64,000 bases of DNA from Clostridium_AD sp050717515. GTDB lineage: Bacteria; Bacillota; Clostridia; Clostridiales; Clostridiaceae. A model generated the notes under the pieces. The model ran no database searches and was not told the DNA's origin. It saw nothing but the letters and a program-made list of their open reading frames with translations. Shown piece after piece: positions 1-8,792 of this stretch; the first letter of the stretch is position 1; every line of letters begins with the position of its first letter. The stretch covers positions 62,001 through 126,000 of the forward strand of contig NZ_JBOITL010000026.1 in the NCBI RefSeq assembly GCF_050717515.1, written 5' to 3'. The translations under genes were made by a program, and so were the position numbers.

Positions 1-998
1 AAATAATAAGGGAAGGTCAAATAGATATAAAAGTACCCTATTCTTGCAACTTATGTAATTTATGCAGGGAGGTATGTCCCAGGGATATCAATCAAAGGGA
101 GCTTTATTTAGAATTACGAAGATATGCTTTTACAACTGATAAAAAAGCTATAATGCCATTAGGGTATAAGGTAATAAAATTTCATCAGAAAAATAGTTTT
201 TCAAGATTATTTTCAGCCAGTTCAAAAGCGGTAGAAGAGTTTAGTTCAACTGCATTTATTCCAGGATGTAGTCTTATGTCTTATAGTCCTGAAATTGTTA
301 TGAAAACTTATAAATATCTTCAAAATATTATACCAGGAATAAAAATTATTTTAAAATGTTGTGGAAATCCAACTCATACTATGGGAGATGAGCAGGGGTT
401 TAAACAATATTACTCTCAGCTTGACCATGAGATACAAAAATTAAAAGTAACTGAAATAATTACAACTTGTCCCAATTGTTTTATAAGTATAAAAAAGAAT
501 AGTCCTAATTTGAAAATTACTACGGTTTGGGAGAAAATTAATGAAAGTACTATCCCAGACGGTTTGTTAAATAAATATGGCAATGTAGATATTAAATTTA
601 GTCTTCATGATCCTTGCCCAACAAGATATGAAGACAACACGCATAAAGCAGTTAGAGAAATAATAAAAAAAATGGGCATCAAAATGGAAGAATTTAAATT
701 TTCTAAAAGGCAAACATTATGTTGTGGGGCAGGTGCCATGGTAGGAGTAACTAATGAAAAGCTTGCAACAGAGCATATGAGCAAAAGAGCAGCGCAGGCT
801 CCCTCAGACCATATAGTAACTTACTGCCAAACTTGCGTTGAATCTTTGTCAACAGGAGAAAAAGATGCTGTGCATTTATTGGATTTGATGTTTAATGAAG
901 AGATGTTTTCAAGGTTTATTTTTCAGCAGAAAAAGAGTAGTACTGCTAAAAAGTGGGTTAATAGGCGTATTGGTAAAAGAAAAATTGAAAAACTTTAA
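1..998 (+). CDS. Fe-S oxidoreductase with two CCG domains (5' partial)
   Basis: The reading frame is open from the first bases of the window, so the N terminus lies upstream; the internal ATG at 153 is not the real start because a ferredoxin-type motif CNLCNLCREVCP is encoded in frame before it. That motif binds a [4Fe-4S] cluster. Two cysteine-rich CCG domains follow, with cores KCCGNP and LCCGAGA, and an HDPCP element before the second, as in the heterodisulfide reductase HdrB/HdrD and GlpC families. Such proteins pass electrons from a partner dehydrogenase or flavoprotein. The upstream neighbour is unseen, so the partner and substrate are unknown. A weak hairpin without a T-tract (1013-1032) follows the stop. 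Confidence 0.85.
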   Translation, partial: IIREGQIDIKVPYSCNLCNLCREVCPRDINQRELYLELRRYAFTTDKKAIMPLGYKVIKFHQKNSFSRLFSASSKAVEEFSSTAFIPGCSLMSYSPEIVMKTYKYLQNIIPGIKIILKCCGNPTHTMGDEQGFKQYYSQLDHEIQKLKVTEIITTCPNCFISIKKNSPNLKITTVWEKINESTIPDGLLNKYGNVDIKFSLHDPCPTRYEDNTHKAVREIIKKMGIKMEEFKFSKRQTLCCGAGAMVGVTNEKLATEHMSKRAAQAPSDHIVTYCQTCVESLSTGEKDAVHLLDLMFNEEMFSRFIFQQKKSSTAKKWVNRRIGKRKIEKL

Positions 999-1092
999 AG
1001 TAAAGGGAGGGATGGTTAACAATTTTTAACCACATTTCAGCACCCAAGGTGATGATTTAAGAGTATTTATAGACTAGAAAGGTTTGATAAAG

Positions 1093-1677
1093 ATGATAGA
1101 CACTCATGGTAGAAAATATATAAGCCCACTTCTTAAAGCTGTAGCTAATATATTTTTAAATTTAAATATGACACCTAACAACATAACTATTATGGGGTTT
1201 ATAATAGGATTATTACCTTTTGTATTTATATACGCGGATAAACCTTTAATTGCAGTGACACTCTTATGGGTTTCAGGTTTGTTTGATGCTGTAGATGGTG
1301 AAATGGCAAGAATTAGTAATAATTCAACCCCTTGGGGAACACTTATGGATATAACTTTTGATAGGTTAGTTGAACTGGGAGTTATTTTAGCAATGGCCTT
1401 GAAAGAGCCACAGTCTAGGATGCAGTTATTATTTTTAACAGCTGCAATAATATTATCCATGACTATTTTTTTAACAGTAGGTGCACTTTCTCGAAATAAG
1501 GGAAGTAAATCTTTCTATTACCAAGCGGGAGTGGCAGAGAGAACAGAAGGATTTATATTTTTTACTCTAATGATTTTGATACCAACGCATCTCCAACTAA
1601 TAACGAGCATATTCTCAATATTAATTGCAGTAACTGCACTTCAAAGGTTGATGGAGGCTAGAAGAATTTTCAAGTGA
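1093..1677 (+). CDS. CDP-alcohol phosphatidyltransferase family membrane protein
   Basis: An integral membrane enzyme of about 194 residues that would transfer a phosphatidyl group from a CDP-alcohol to a second alcohol in phospholipid synthesis. The family signature D-G-x2-A-R-x8-G-x3-D-x3-D is complete in the segment from DGEMAR to DITFD, roughly residues 67-90, between hydrophobic helices. I chose the ATG at 1093 because the AGAAAGG site at about 1076-1082 is well spaced for it and too close to the upstream in-frame TTG at 1084. Length fits small PgsA-like members. The acceptor alcohol cannot be told from sequence, and the neighbours do not help. Confidence 0.85.
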   Translation: MIDTHGRKYISPLLKAVANIFLNLNMTPNNITIMGFIIGLLPFVFIYADKPLIAVTLLWVSGLFDAVDGEMARISNNSTPWGTLMDITFDRLVELGVILAMALKEPQSRMQLLFLTAAIILSMTIFLTVGALSRNKGSKSFYYQAGVAERTEGFIFFTLMILIPTHLQLITSIFSILIAVTALQRLMEARRIFK

Positions 1678-1772
1678 AATATTTGTCGAAAAATAAAGGA
1701 ATTGAACATTTAGTATAGAATATATTATTTAAGGTAATTGAATATTATTAATAATAAAGGTAAATGGGAAGG

Positions 1773-1940
1773 ATGGTGAATAAAATAGATTATAAAAAAT
1801 TAAAAAAAGATTTATTGGATAAAATAGGTACATTAGGAATTAAGTCACCAGTTGTGACTGTAGAGAGTACAAGTGAGACGGACCTTCTTAAATTGGCAAA
1901 GAAATATAATTTAAATATTTCGGATTATATAAATGATTAG
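1773..1940 (+). CDS. Small hypothetical protein, 55 aa
   Basis: A 55-codon frame in the gap after the phosphatidyltransferase. The product is lysine-rich at the start (MVNKIDYKKLKK) and soluble, and ends LNISDYIND. A purine-rich GGGAAGG lies directly before the ATG. The spacing is poor, so ATG 1764 or GTG 1776 in the same frame are alternative starts. A hairpin at 1989-2020 follows. I recognise no family; the support is codon pattern, a ribosome-site-like sequence and the downstream hairpin. Confidence 0.45.
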   Translation: MVNKIDYKKLKKDLLDKIGTLGIKSPVVTVESTSETDLLKLAKKYNLNISDYIND

Positions 1941-1988
1941 TGATTAATTTATATTTTATAGATATAGCAAAATAAATTTACGTATAAA

Positions 1989-2030
1989 ATACCCTAGGAG
2001 AGTTTGAGCTTCTAGGGTATTAATTGTATT
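1989..2030 (+). terminator. Probable terminator after the 55-aa ORF
   Basis: The arms ATACCCTAG and CTAGGGTAT (1989-1997 and 2012-2020) form a 9-bp stem. The sequence after it is only moderately T-rich, so termination may be partial. Confidence 0.5.
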
Positions 2031-2165
2031 AAGAATACATGCAAAATTGGAAATACTATGTAACAATGACTTAGCTTACTTATTGACTTATTTAAATATT
2101 ATATTCATAATAAAAGAGTAATTTAAATTACTGTTTTATTATGAATTCAAATGGGGGAAAATATA

Positions 2166-2726
2166 ATGATTACAAAATTAAAGAAAATACAATACAATTC
2201 ACCAGTGATATTAACTTTTACTTTTTTAGCTCTTGCTAGCTATTTGCTAGGTTATTTAACAAATGGTACTTTGACTTCCTTTCTTTTTTCAAATTATAGA
2301 ACCTCTTTTTTGGATCCACTTCAATACGTAAGACTTTTTTCTTATATATTAGGTCATGCTAATTGGGCTCATTTTTCAGGGAATTTCATAATAATCTTAA
2401 TAACAGGGCCTATGCTAGAAGAAAAATATGGTTCAAAAGTTTTAGTAAGGTTAATATTAGTAACAGCTTTCGTTACTGGCATAATACATATAATTTTCTC
2501 TGGTAATGCTCTTTTGGGTGCCAGTGGTATTGTTTATATGTTTATTATTCTAAGCTCCTTTACAAATGCTGAAAAGGGGAAAATTCCACTTACTTTAATA
2601 ATTGTGTTTTTTGTATTCGTTGGAAGGGAAATTTTTGGAGGTGCTTTTGCTCAAGATAATATCTCTCAACTTGCACATATTATTGGTGGATGTTGTGGGG
2701 CTCTATTTGCTTTTAAGATCAAATAA
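2166..2726 (+). CDS. Rhomboid family intramembrane serine protease
   Basis: A polytopic membrane protein of 186 residues that cleaves substrates within the bilayer. The rhomboid features are visible: an HANWAHFSGN segment (oxyanion-side His and Asn), the nucleophile motif GASG with Ser at about residue 120, and the catalytic His in QLAHIIGG at about residue 171, followed by a GGxxG-like turn. The ATG at 2166 was chosen over the in-frame ATG at 2151 because a GGGGGAAA site (2153-2160) precedes 2166. It seems to be transcribed alone, with a strong terminator after it. Its substrate is unknown. Confidence 0.88.
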   Translation: MITKLKKIQYNSPVILTFTFLALASYLLGYLTNGTLTSFLFSNYRTSFLDPLQYVRLFSYILGHANWAHFSGNFIIILITGPMLEEKYGSKVLVRLILVTAFVTGIIHIIFSGNALLGASGIVYMFIILSSFTNAEKGKIPLTLIIVFFVFVGREIFGGAFAQDNISQLAHIIGGCCGALFAFKIK

Positions 2727-2749
2727 TAAGAAAATATATACAGATATGA

Positions 2750-2788
2750 TAGCAAACCTTGTAATAAGGTTTTGCTATTTTTTTTTGT
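2750..2788 (+). terminator. Rho-independent terminator after rhomboid gene
   Basis: The arms TAGCAAACCTT and AAGGTTTTGCTA flank a short loop and run into a nine-T tract. Confidence 0.85.
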
Positions 2789-2989
2789 TGAAAAAGTTTT
2801 GTCTAAAATAAATTTTAAGTAAATAAGAATAATGGAATTATTTCATACATATAAATATTGTAAAGTTAAATGTATGAACAGGTGGAGAAAAGTGCATGGC
2901 GAAGATAGAGCAATTATAAAATAATATGAGAAGATTCCAATAATATACAACTAAATACAGTGATATATAGTAAATGGCAGAGAAAATGA

Positions 2990-3036
2990 GCCGCATTATT
3001 ATAAAGTGTTATGCTTTATTTTTATGCGGCTTTATA
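2990..3036 (+). promoter_or_regulatory. Two-part hairpin in the glpK leader
   Basis: GCCGCAT (2990-2996) pairs with ATGCGGC (3024-3030), and inside it ATAAAG (3001-3006) pairs with CTTTAT (3014-3019). The sequence after it, TTTATATATA, is a weak T-tract. In Bacillus, glpFK and glpD leaders carry an inverted repeat where the antiterminator GlpP acts. The position here, about 50 bases before glpK, fits such control, but no glpP gene lies in this window. Confidence 0.5.
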
Positions 3037-3086
3037 TATACAATGTAAACGATTTAAGGGACTAATTTAAAAAAGGGGTGTTGTTA

Positions 3087-4577
3087 ATGGCTAAGTATGT
3101 AATGGCTCTAGATCAGGGGACAACCAGTTCAAGATGTATATTATTTGATAAAAAAGGACTTATCGTAACATCCGCTCAAAAGGAATTTACTCAGATTTAT
3201 CCAAAAGCAGGTTGGGTAGAACATGATCCAATGGAAATTTTGAGGAGTCAAATTAGTGTTGCAACAGAAGCAATGGCCAAAATCAATGCTACGGCATCTG
3301 ACATAGCAGCAATAGGTATTACAAATCAAAGAGAAACAACTGTGGTTTGGGACAGGCGAACGGGAATTCCAGTATATAACGCAATTGTATGGCAATGCAG
3401 AAGAACCGCTGGTACTTGTGATGAATTAAGAGAAAAAGGCTTTGATAAAGTTGTTAGAGCTAAAACAGGACTTATTTTAGATGCTTATTTTTCTGGAACA
3501 AAAGTAAAATGGATATTAGACAATGTAGAGGGAGCTAGAGCAGAAGCCCAGGCAGGCAATTTATTATTTGGTAACATAGATACATGGCTAATTTGGAATT
3601 TAACAAAAGGAAAAACCTATGTAACAGACTATTCTAATGCTTCAAGAACATTACTTTTTAACATTCATGAACTTACATGGGATGAAGAAATTTTAGAAAC
3701 ATTGAACATACCAAAATCAATGCTTCCAGAAGTTAAACCTTCAAGTTGTGTATATGGGCATACAGATAGCTCTATATTTGGAGGAGAAATTCCTATTGCA
3801 GGAGCTGCTGGAGATCAACAAGCGGCATTATTTGGACAAACTTGTTATGCACCAGGAACAGCTAAAAACACTTATGGTACAGGATGCTTTATGCTTATGA
3901 ATACAGGAGAAAAAGCAATTGAATCCACAAAGGGATTACTTACTACTATTGCTTGGGGAATAGATGGCAAAGTAGAATATGCACTTGAAGGCAGTGTATT
4001 CATAGCAGGAGCTGCAATACAATGGTTAAGAGATGAGCTCAAGATGATTAACAATGCTGCTGATTCTGAAGAATATGCTAAGGCAGTAGAAGATACAAAT
4101 GGAGTATATGTAGTTCCTGCTTTTGTTGGACTTGGCGCACCATATTGGGATCCTTATGCAAGAGGAACAATAGTAGGTATTACAAGAGGGGCAAAGAAAG
4201 AACATTTGATAAGAGCGACTCTCGAAGCTCTTGCATACCAAACAAATGATGTTTTAAAAGCAATGCAAGAAGATTCTGGAATTACACTTAAAGCGTTAAA
4301 AGTAGATGGTGGAGCTTGCGCAAACAATTTCTTAATGCAGTTCCAATCTGACATTTTAGGCGTTCAAGTAGATAGACCAGAAGTTATTGAAACTACAGCA
4401 CTTGGTGCAGCTTACCTTGCAGGACTTGCAGTAGGATATTGGAAGAATAAAGAAGAGGTAGCAGAAAACTGGGCTATATCAAGAACATTTACTCCAGATA
4501 TGACAGTAGAAAAGAGGTCGGAATTACTAAAGGGTTGGCATACAGCTGTTAAGAGATCAGTTGGAAATATTGAATAG
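3087..4577 (+). CDS. glpK: Glycerol kinase
   Basis: Phosphorylates glycerol with ATP to give sn-glycerol 3-phosphate in the cytoplasm. The 496-residue length is normal for GlpK. The N-terminal phosphate-binding loop reads LDQGTTSSR (about residues 7-15), the ITNQRET and GWVEHDP segments are typical of glycerol kinases in the FGGY family, and the second-domain ATP site includes GTGCFML and VDGGACANN. The start at ATG 3087 follows an AAAGGGG site; an in-frame GTG at 3078 overlaps that site and is rejected. glpF lies 45 bases downstream, so uptake and trapping of glycerol are co-transcribed. A leader hairpin suggests control by glycerol 3-phosphate-dependent antitermination (inference). Confidence 0.97.
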   Translation: MAKYVMALDQGTTSSRCILFDKKGLIVTSAQKEFTQIYPKAGWVEHDPMEILRSQISVATEAMAKINATASDIAAIGITNQRETTVVWDRRTGIPVYNAIVWQCRRTAGTCDELREKGFDKVVRAKTGLILDAYFSGTKVKWILDNVEGARAEAQAGNLLFGNIDTWLIWNLTKGKTYVTDYSNASRTLLFNIHELTWDEEILETLNIPKSMLPEVKPSSCVYGHTDSSIFGGEIPIAGAAGDQQAALFGQTCYAPGTAKNTYGTGCFMLMNTGEKAIESTKGLLTTIAWGIDGKVEYALEGSVFIAGAAIQWLRDELKMINNAADSEEYAKAVEDTNGVYVVPAFVGLGAPYWDPYARGTIVGITRGAKKEHLIRATLEALAYQTNDVLKAMQEDSGITLKALKVDGGACANNFLMQFQSDILGVQVDRPEVIETTALGAAYLAGLAVGYWKNKEEVAENWAISRTFTPDMTVEKRSELLKGWHTAVKRSVGNIE

Positions 4578-4622
4578 TGAGAAATAGTAAATACTAAAAA
4601 ATATGAATAGGGGGTATATATA

Positions 4623-5327
4623 ATGTCGCATTTTATGGCAGAACTTCTAGGTACTGCACTTTTGATTCTTTTAGGAGATGGAGTTGTAGCAGGTGTTTTA
4701 TTAAGCAAAAGTAAAGCTCAAAATTCAGGACACATCGTTATTGTATGGGGATGGGCTTTAGCTGTTGGTATATCTGTTTATATTTTTGGACCAATAAGTG
4801 GAGGCCATTTCAATCCAGCTGTTACTTTAGGATTAGCTGCAATTGGAAAATTTGCATGGGTAGATGTTCCAATGTATATCATTGCACAGATGATTGGAGC
4901 GATACTCGGAGCAACGCTAGTTTGGTTACATTATTTGCCACACTGGGTAGCAACTCAAGACAAGGGGCTAAAACTTGCAGTATTTTGTACAGCACCAGCA
5001 ATTCGTAACACGCCAGCAAACTTTATATCTGAATTTATTGGGACATTTATATTAGTATTTGGTATTTTAGGAGTAGGTAATACAAAGATGGCAGATGGTT
5101 TTGCACCACTCGTAGTAGCTCTTCTTATTTTAGTTATAGGCCTTTCATTAGGGGGAACCACTGGTTATGCAATTAATCCTGCAAGAGATTTAGGACCACG
5201 TATAGCGCATGCTATTTTACCTATAGCAGGTAAGGGAGATTCGGATTGGAAATATGCTTGGATACCAGTAGTAGCTCCAATTTGTGGAGGTATAGTAGCA
5301 GCATTGGCATTTGCAGCTATATTTTAA
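4623..5327 (+). CDS. glpF: Glycerol uptake facilitator (aquaglyceroporin)
   Basis: A 234-residue channel of the MIP family for passive entry of glycerol. Both pore NPA motifs are intact: HFNPAVT with Asn at about residue 64 and AINPARD with Asn at about residue 185. The Asp and Arg after the second NPA (NPARDLGPR) are those of glycerol-conducting members rather than strict water channels. A GGGGG site precedes the ATG. It follows glpK and ends at a strong terminator, so the pair forms one operon. No glpD or glpA/O lies here, so oxidation of glycerol 3-phosphate is encoded elsewhere. Confidence 0.96.
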   Translation: MSHFMAELLGTALLILLGDGVVAGVLLSKSKAQNSGHIVIVWGWALAVGISVYIFGPISGGHFNPAVTLGLAAIGKFAWVDVPMYIIAQMIGAILGATLVWLHYLPHWVATQDKGLKLAVFCTAPAIRNTPANFISEFIGTFILVFGILGVGNTKMADGFAPLVVALLILVIGLSLGGTTGYAINPARDLGPRIAHAILPIAGKGDSDWKYAWIPVVAPICGGIVAALAFAAIF

Positions 5328-5393
5328 ATAATAGTAATTTAGCATAAAATAAACAAAAGATAGTTAGATAGGGAATACGAGGCAGAGTTTAAA

Positions 5394-5446
5394 AGAGCCT
5401 TAATTTGAGGTATAAGTGTACCTTAAATTAAGGCTCTCTTTTTAAA
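5394..5446 (+). terminator. Terminator of glpKF
   Basis: AGAGCCTTAATTTGAGGTA pairs with TACCTTAAATTAAGGCTCT with one mismatch region, then CTTTTT follows. A strong intrinsic terminator. Confidence 0.9.
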
Positions 5447-5532
5447 ATAAGAAGAATATAGTATAAACAATGAAAAACGGTAAATTTAGTGATATAATGT
5501 ACTAAAAAATCATAGAAGAAAGGATGATAAAC

Positions 5533-6099
5533 ATGAGTGACAGAGATAAGGCAGAAGAACTTTTACTTAAACATTTGAAGAATGATAAATTAGTCCTTCA
5601 TTGTTATGCTGTTGAAGCTGTAATGAGGGCTTTAGCTGAAAAATTAGAACCTGAAAATGAAAAAGAGTGGGGGATAACTGGTTTATTGCATGACTTAGAT
5701 GAAACAACTATAGATTGGCTTAAAAATCCAGAATTACATGGCCCCACTGCAGTAGAGATATTAAAAACAGAAGGCTTTGGAAATGAACGCATATACCATT
5801 CGATATGTGCACATAACCAGTTAAATGGAACAAAAATAGTAAGCAAAATGGATGCAGCGGCTTATGCTGGCGACCCTATAACTGGATTTATTACGGCTAT
5901 TGCTCTTGCCTATCCAGATAAAAAACTTTCAAATGTAAAAGTGAAATCCATAGTAAAAAGAATGAAAGACACAAGATTTGCTGCTAGTGCTAATAGAGAA
6001 GCCATGTACTCCATTGTGAATTTAGGAATTCCCTTTGAAGAATTTGCAGAACTTTCTTTAAATGCCATGTTGAAGATTTCTGATAAGCTTGGTTTGTAA
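5533..6099 (+). CDS. HD domain-containing hydrolase
   Basis: A soluble 188-residue HD-superfamily protein. The metal-binding residues are seen as His in VLHCYAVE (about residue 24) and the HD doublet in GLLHDLDE (about residues 52-57), with further His in the HSICAHNQ segment. Family members are phosphohydrolases acting on nucleotides or similar substrates; this one cannot be assigned a substrate. The ATG at 5533 sits at good distance from AGAAAGGATGAT; the ATG at 5524 lies inside that site. The next gene starts about 40 bases downstream and has its own ribosome site, so they may be co-transcribed. Confidence 0.8.
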   Translation: MSDRDKAEELLLKHLKNDKLVLHCYAVEAVMRALAEKLEPENEKEWGITGLLHDLDETTIDWLKNPELHGPTAVEILKTEGFGNERIYHSICAHNQLNGTKIVSKMDAAAYAGDPITGFITAIALAYPDKKLSNVKVKSIVKRMKDTRFAASANREAMYSIVNLGIPFEEFAELSLNAMLKISDKLGL

Positions 6100-6140
6100 A
6101 GTCATAAATACACCTGTATTAGACTGGGGGATTAACAATT

Positions 6141-7172
6141 ATGGTAAATAAGAAAAATGAAGTTGCAACAATAAAAGAAGAACTATGGAAAGGTTATAAA
6201 TCCATACGTTTTTCAGCAGGTGGTTACGAAGCATTAATGATAACAGATGTTGGAGCTAATATCATAGAATTAAAGGACTCTATAAGAGGCTTAAGCTTAC
6301 TTAGAACTCCTATGAATAATTTAGATTTTGAAGTCTTTAAGGCAGCGCCTCAAGTTTACGGTTTGCCAGTATTGTTCCCACCAAATAGAATAGAAGATGG
6401 TACATTTAAAAGGGAAGACAAAGTATATAAATTTCCAATAAATGAGCCTAAACTTAATAATTATATCCATGGTTTTATTAAAAATGAAAAATGGGAAATA
6501 GCTAGAAGTGAAATTATTGAAGGAGAAAAAGTAGAAATAGAGGCCGTTTTTGATTTTAATGAAGAGCATGAATTTTATAAGTACTTTCCTCACGCGTTTC
6601 AATTTAAATTAGTTTATAATCTTTCCAGTAGTGGGTTAAAACAAACAACAAGTATTATTAATTTAAGTAATGAGAAAATGCCAATGGGAATAGGATTTCA
6701 CACAGCTTTTAACATACCTTTTCACCCAGAAAGTGTGGAGAAAGATTATAGACTAATAGCATCATTAGATAAGAGATGGGAACAAGATACTCGAAACTTA
6801 CCTACAGGAAAAATTTTAAACCTAACTGAAGACGAGAAGCAATATGTAAATAAGGGTATAAACCCACTAGAGAAGGAACTAGAATCTCATTATATAATGA
6901 AAAACATTAATATAAATGGGAAAGAATTCCACGGGGCGATAATTGAGGATACTTCTAAAGGAATAAGACTAATTTATGAAATGGGTAATGATTACAAGCA
7001 TATGGTTATCTGGAATGATTTGGGGGGCAGTAATTATGTTTGTGTAGAGCCTCAAACTTGTGCAATAAATGCTCCAAACATTAATTTGGAAGATAGTGTA
7101 ACTGGATTTAAAACCTTACGCCCTAATGAGACTTGGAGCGCGGAATGCATGATATATATAGAGGACTTATAA
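6141..7172 (+). CDS. Aldose 1-epimerase-like (galactose mutarotase superfamily) protein
   Basis: A soluble protein of 343 residues. The pattern matches aldose 1-epimerase-type proteins: an early GGYEALMITDVGANI strand region, GLPVLFPPNRIEDGTF for the sugar-contacting Asn-Arg, YIHGFI with the conserved His, and late MGIGFHTAFNIPF. These enzymes interconvert anomers of hexoses. True substrate unknown; some members act on phosphosugars or have lost activity. A GGGGG site precedes the ATG. It ends at a hairpin that also serves the convergent gene on the other strand. Confidence 0.82.
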   Translation: MVNKKNEVATIKEELWKGYKSIRFSAGGYEALMITDVGANIIELKDSIRGLSLLRTPMNNLDFEVFKAAPQVYGLPVLFPPNRIEDGTFKREDKVYKFPINEPKLNNYIHGFIKNEKWEIARSEIIEGEKVEIEAVFDFNEEHEFYKYFPHAFQFKLVYNLSSSGLKQTTSIINLSNEKMPMGIGFHTAFNIPFHPESVEKDYRLIASLDKRWEQDTRNLPTGKILNLTEDEKQYVNKGINPLEKELESHYIMKNININGKEFHGAIIEDTSKGIRLIYEMGNDYKHMVIWNDLGGSNYVCVEPQTCAINAPNINLEDSVTGFKTLRPNETWSAECMIYIEDL

Positions 7173-7180
7173 GTTAAATT

Positions 7181-7214
7181 TAAAAATGCACAGATATTAT
7201 CTGTGCATTTTTAA
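7181..7214. terminator. Bidirectional terminator between convergent genes
   Basis: TAAAAATGCACAGAT and ATCTGTGCATTTTTA form a 15-bp perfect stem with a 3- to 4-base loop. Each side ends in T-rich DNA, so it can stop transcription from both the epimerase-like gene and the DUF1538 gene. Confidence 0.9.
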
Positions 7215-7250
7215 ATTCAAGCAAAATCATAGCAAAGGGTGATTTATGTG

Positions 7251-8780
7251 CTAATTGGTCTTGATTTTTGATTGTTTTGCATTTGTACTTGCTTTTTTAG
7301 CTTTGATTTTAAAGATTAAACCTAAAATTTGCAAAGCAATTAATGGAGTTAAAGCCACCATGGCAATTATACCAAACCCATCAATTAATACGTTGGCTCC
7401 TTCAATGGAGTCAGCAGCGCCTTGTGCAAAAGCTAAAATGAAAGTGGCTGTCATTGGTCCAGAAGCAACACCTCCAGAGTCAAATGCTATTCCTACGAAT
7501 AGCTTCGGTACAAAGTATGACATAATAACTGAAATCGTGTATCCTGGTAAAAGAAAATGCCACAATTGGATTTCAGGTATAATTATTCTTAGCATTGATA
7601 ATGCTACTGCAAAGGCAACTCCTATAGAAAGAGTTAAAATTACTATATTCTTTTTTATATGTCCATGGGTTACAGCTTCTATTTGATTAGTGAGTACATG
7701 AACAGCTGGCTCGGCTAATATTACTACTAACCCAAGTACAAAACCAACAAGGATAAGAATCCAATTACTATTTAAGGAAGCAACACTGTATCCTACTACC
7801 CTTCCAATTTCTATAAAACCAGCATTTACTCCTGTTAAAAATAAGACTAATCCAATATAAGAATATAAAAGACCTTTTAATATCTTTGAAAATGATTTTT
7901 TTGAAAGCTTAAATGATATTTTATTGAATATAAAAAACAATAATAGTAATGGAAGTAAAGTGAAAAAAACTTCAACTATCTTGGTTGGTAATATTTCAAT
8001 AAATGGATTTATAATAGAGGTTGAGTCTAAAGCACTATTTGTTAGGGAACCAGTAACTTTATCAGAGGTTGATATAATGCTCATAATAATAACGGATAAA
8101 ATAGCGCCTGTAGATGCGATGGCTACTAGACCAAAACTATCTTCTTCAGAGGCTATTCCATCTTTTTTCAACGAAGATACTCCTAAGGCAAGAGCTAATA
8201 TAAATGGAACGGTCATTGCGCCGGTAGTAGCACCAGAGGCATCGAATGATATTGCTAAAAATTCGGAAGATGTGAATAAAGATAGTACAAAAACAACCAA
8301 ATATATTATAGCTAACATTTTATATAATGATTTATTATAAACTATTCGTAATAAACCTACAGATAACATAATCGCAATTCCTATGGAGACAATAACTAAA
8401 ATCGAAAGTTTAGTTATTACCCCTGATGTAACAGCACTAACTTGACCAGCAAGAATATGCAAATCAGGTTCAGCAATTGTAATAAAAAAACCAAGTATTA
8501 ATCCGGAAATACACAAGACCATTATTTTATTGGTTTTAGCAAGAGAGTTTCCCATTAGTGTACCTATGGGAGTAACTCCAATATCTACACCAAATAAAAA
8601 TATAGATAATCCAAATACTATAAAAATAGTACCTAATAGAAATCTAAGTATTAGATGTGTTTCAAGAGGAATGATTGTAAAATTCAATAGTAGTACTATT
8701 AAAGTAATAGGGAGTACGGAAAATAACACTTCTTTAAATTTTTTAATAAGGATATTCAAATATATATCACGTCCATTCAT
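7251..8780 (-). CDS. DUF1538 family membrane protein with two repeated halves
   Basis: A 509-residue polytopic membrane protein. It is built as a tandem duplication: the segment with ITIAEPDLHILAGQVSAVT in the first half is echoed by VILAEPAVHVLTNQIEAVT in the second, and GATTGAMTVPFILALALG by GVASGPMTATFILAFAQG. This is the arrangement of DUF1538 proteins, whose function is not established to my knowledge; they look like transporters. It starts 12 bases after the stop of the XRE regulator gene upstream, without a clear ribosome site, so translation may be coupled. The shared promoter has an operator-like inverted repeat. Confidence 0.82.
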   Translation of the reverse strand: MNGRDIYLNILIKKFKEVLFSVLPITLIVLLLNFTIIPLETHLILRFLLGTIFIVFGLSIFLFGVDIGVTPIGTLMGNSLAKTNKIMVLCISGLILGFFITIAEPDLHILAGQVSAVTSGVITKLSILVIVSIGIAIMLSVGLLRIVYNKSLYKMLAIIYLVVFVLSLFTSSEFLAISFDASGATTGAMTVPFILALALGVSSLKKDGIASEEDSFGLVAIASTGAILSVIIMSIISTSDKVTGSLTNSALDSTSIINPFIEILPTKIVEVFFTLLPLLLLFFIFNKISFKLSKKSFSKILKGLLYSYIGLVLFLTGVNAGFIEIGRVVGYSVASLNSNWILILVGFVLGLVVILAEPAVHVLTNQIEAVTHGHIKKNIVILTLSIGVAFAVALSMLRIIIPEIQLWHFLLPGYTISVIMSYFVPKLFVGIAFDSGGVASGPMTATFILAFAQGAADSIEGANVLIDGFGIIAMVALTPLIALQILGLIFKIKAKKASTNAKQSKIKTN

Positions 8781-8792
8781 AGAGTTTAAAAA

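Larger units (their letters stand above)
2727..3086 (+). other. Intergenic region and glpK leader
   Basis: This 360-bp gap holds the rhomboid terminator at its left end and a GC-rich hairpin just before glpK. In between is AT-rich DNA with a minimal eight-codon frame beginning at ATG 2896 behind a GGTGGAGAAAA stretch. I see no convincing longer gene and no standard riboswitch. Confidence 0.5.

Noticed and set aside
1013..1032. Hairpin TGGTTAA/TTAACCA as terminator of the first gene
   Set aside because: Short stem without a T-tract; not enough support to list as a terminator.
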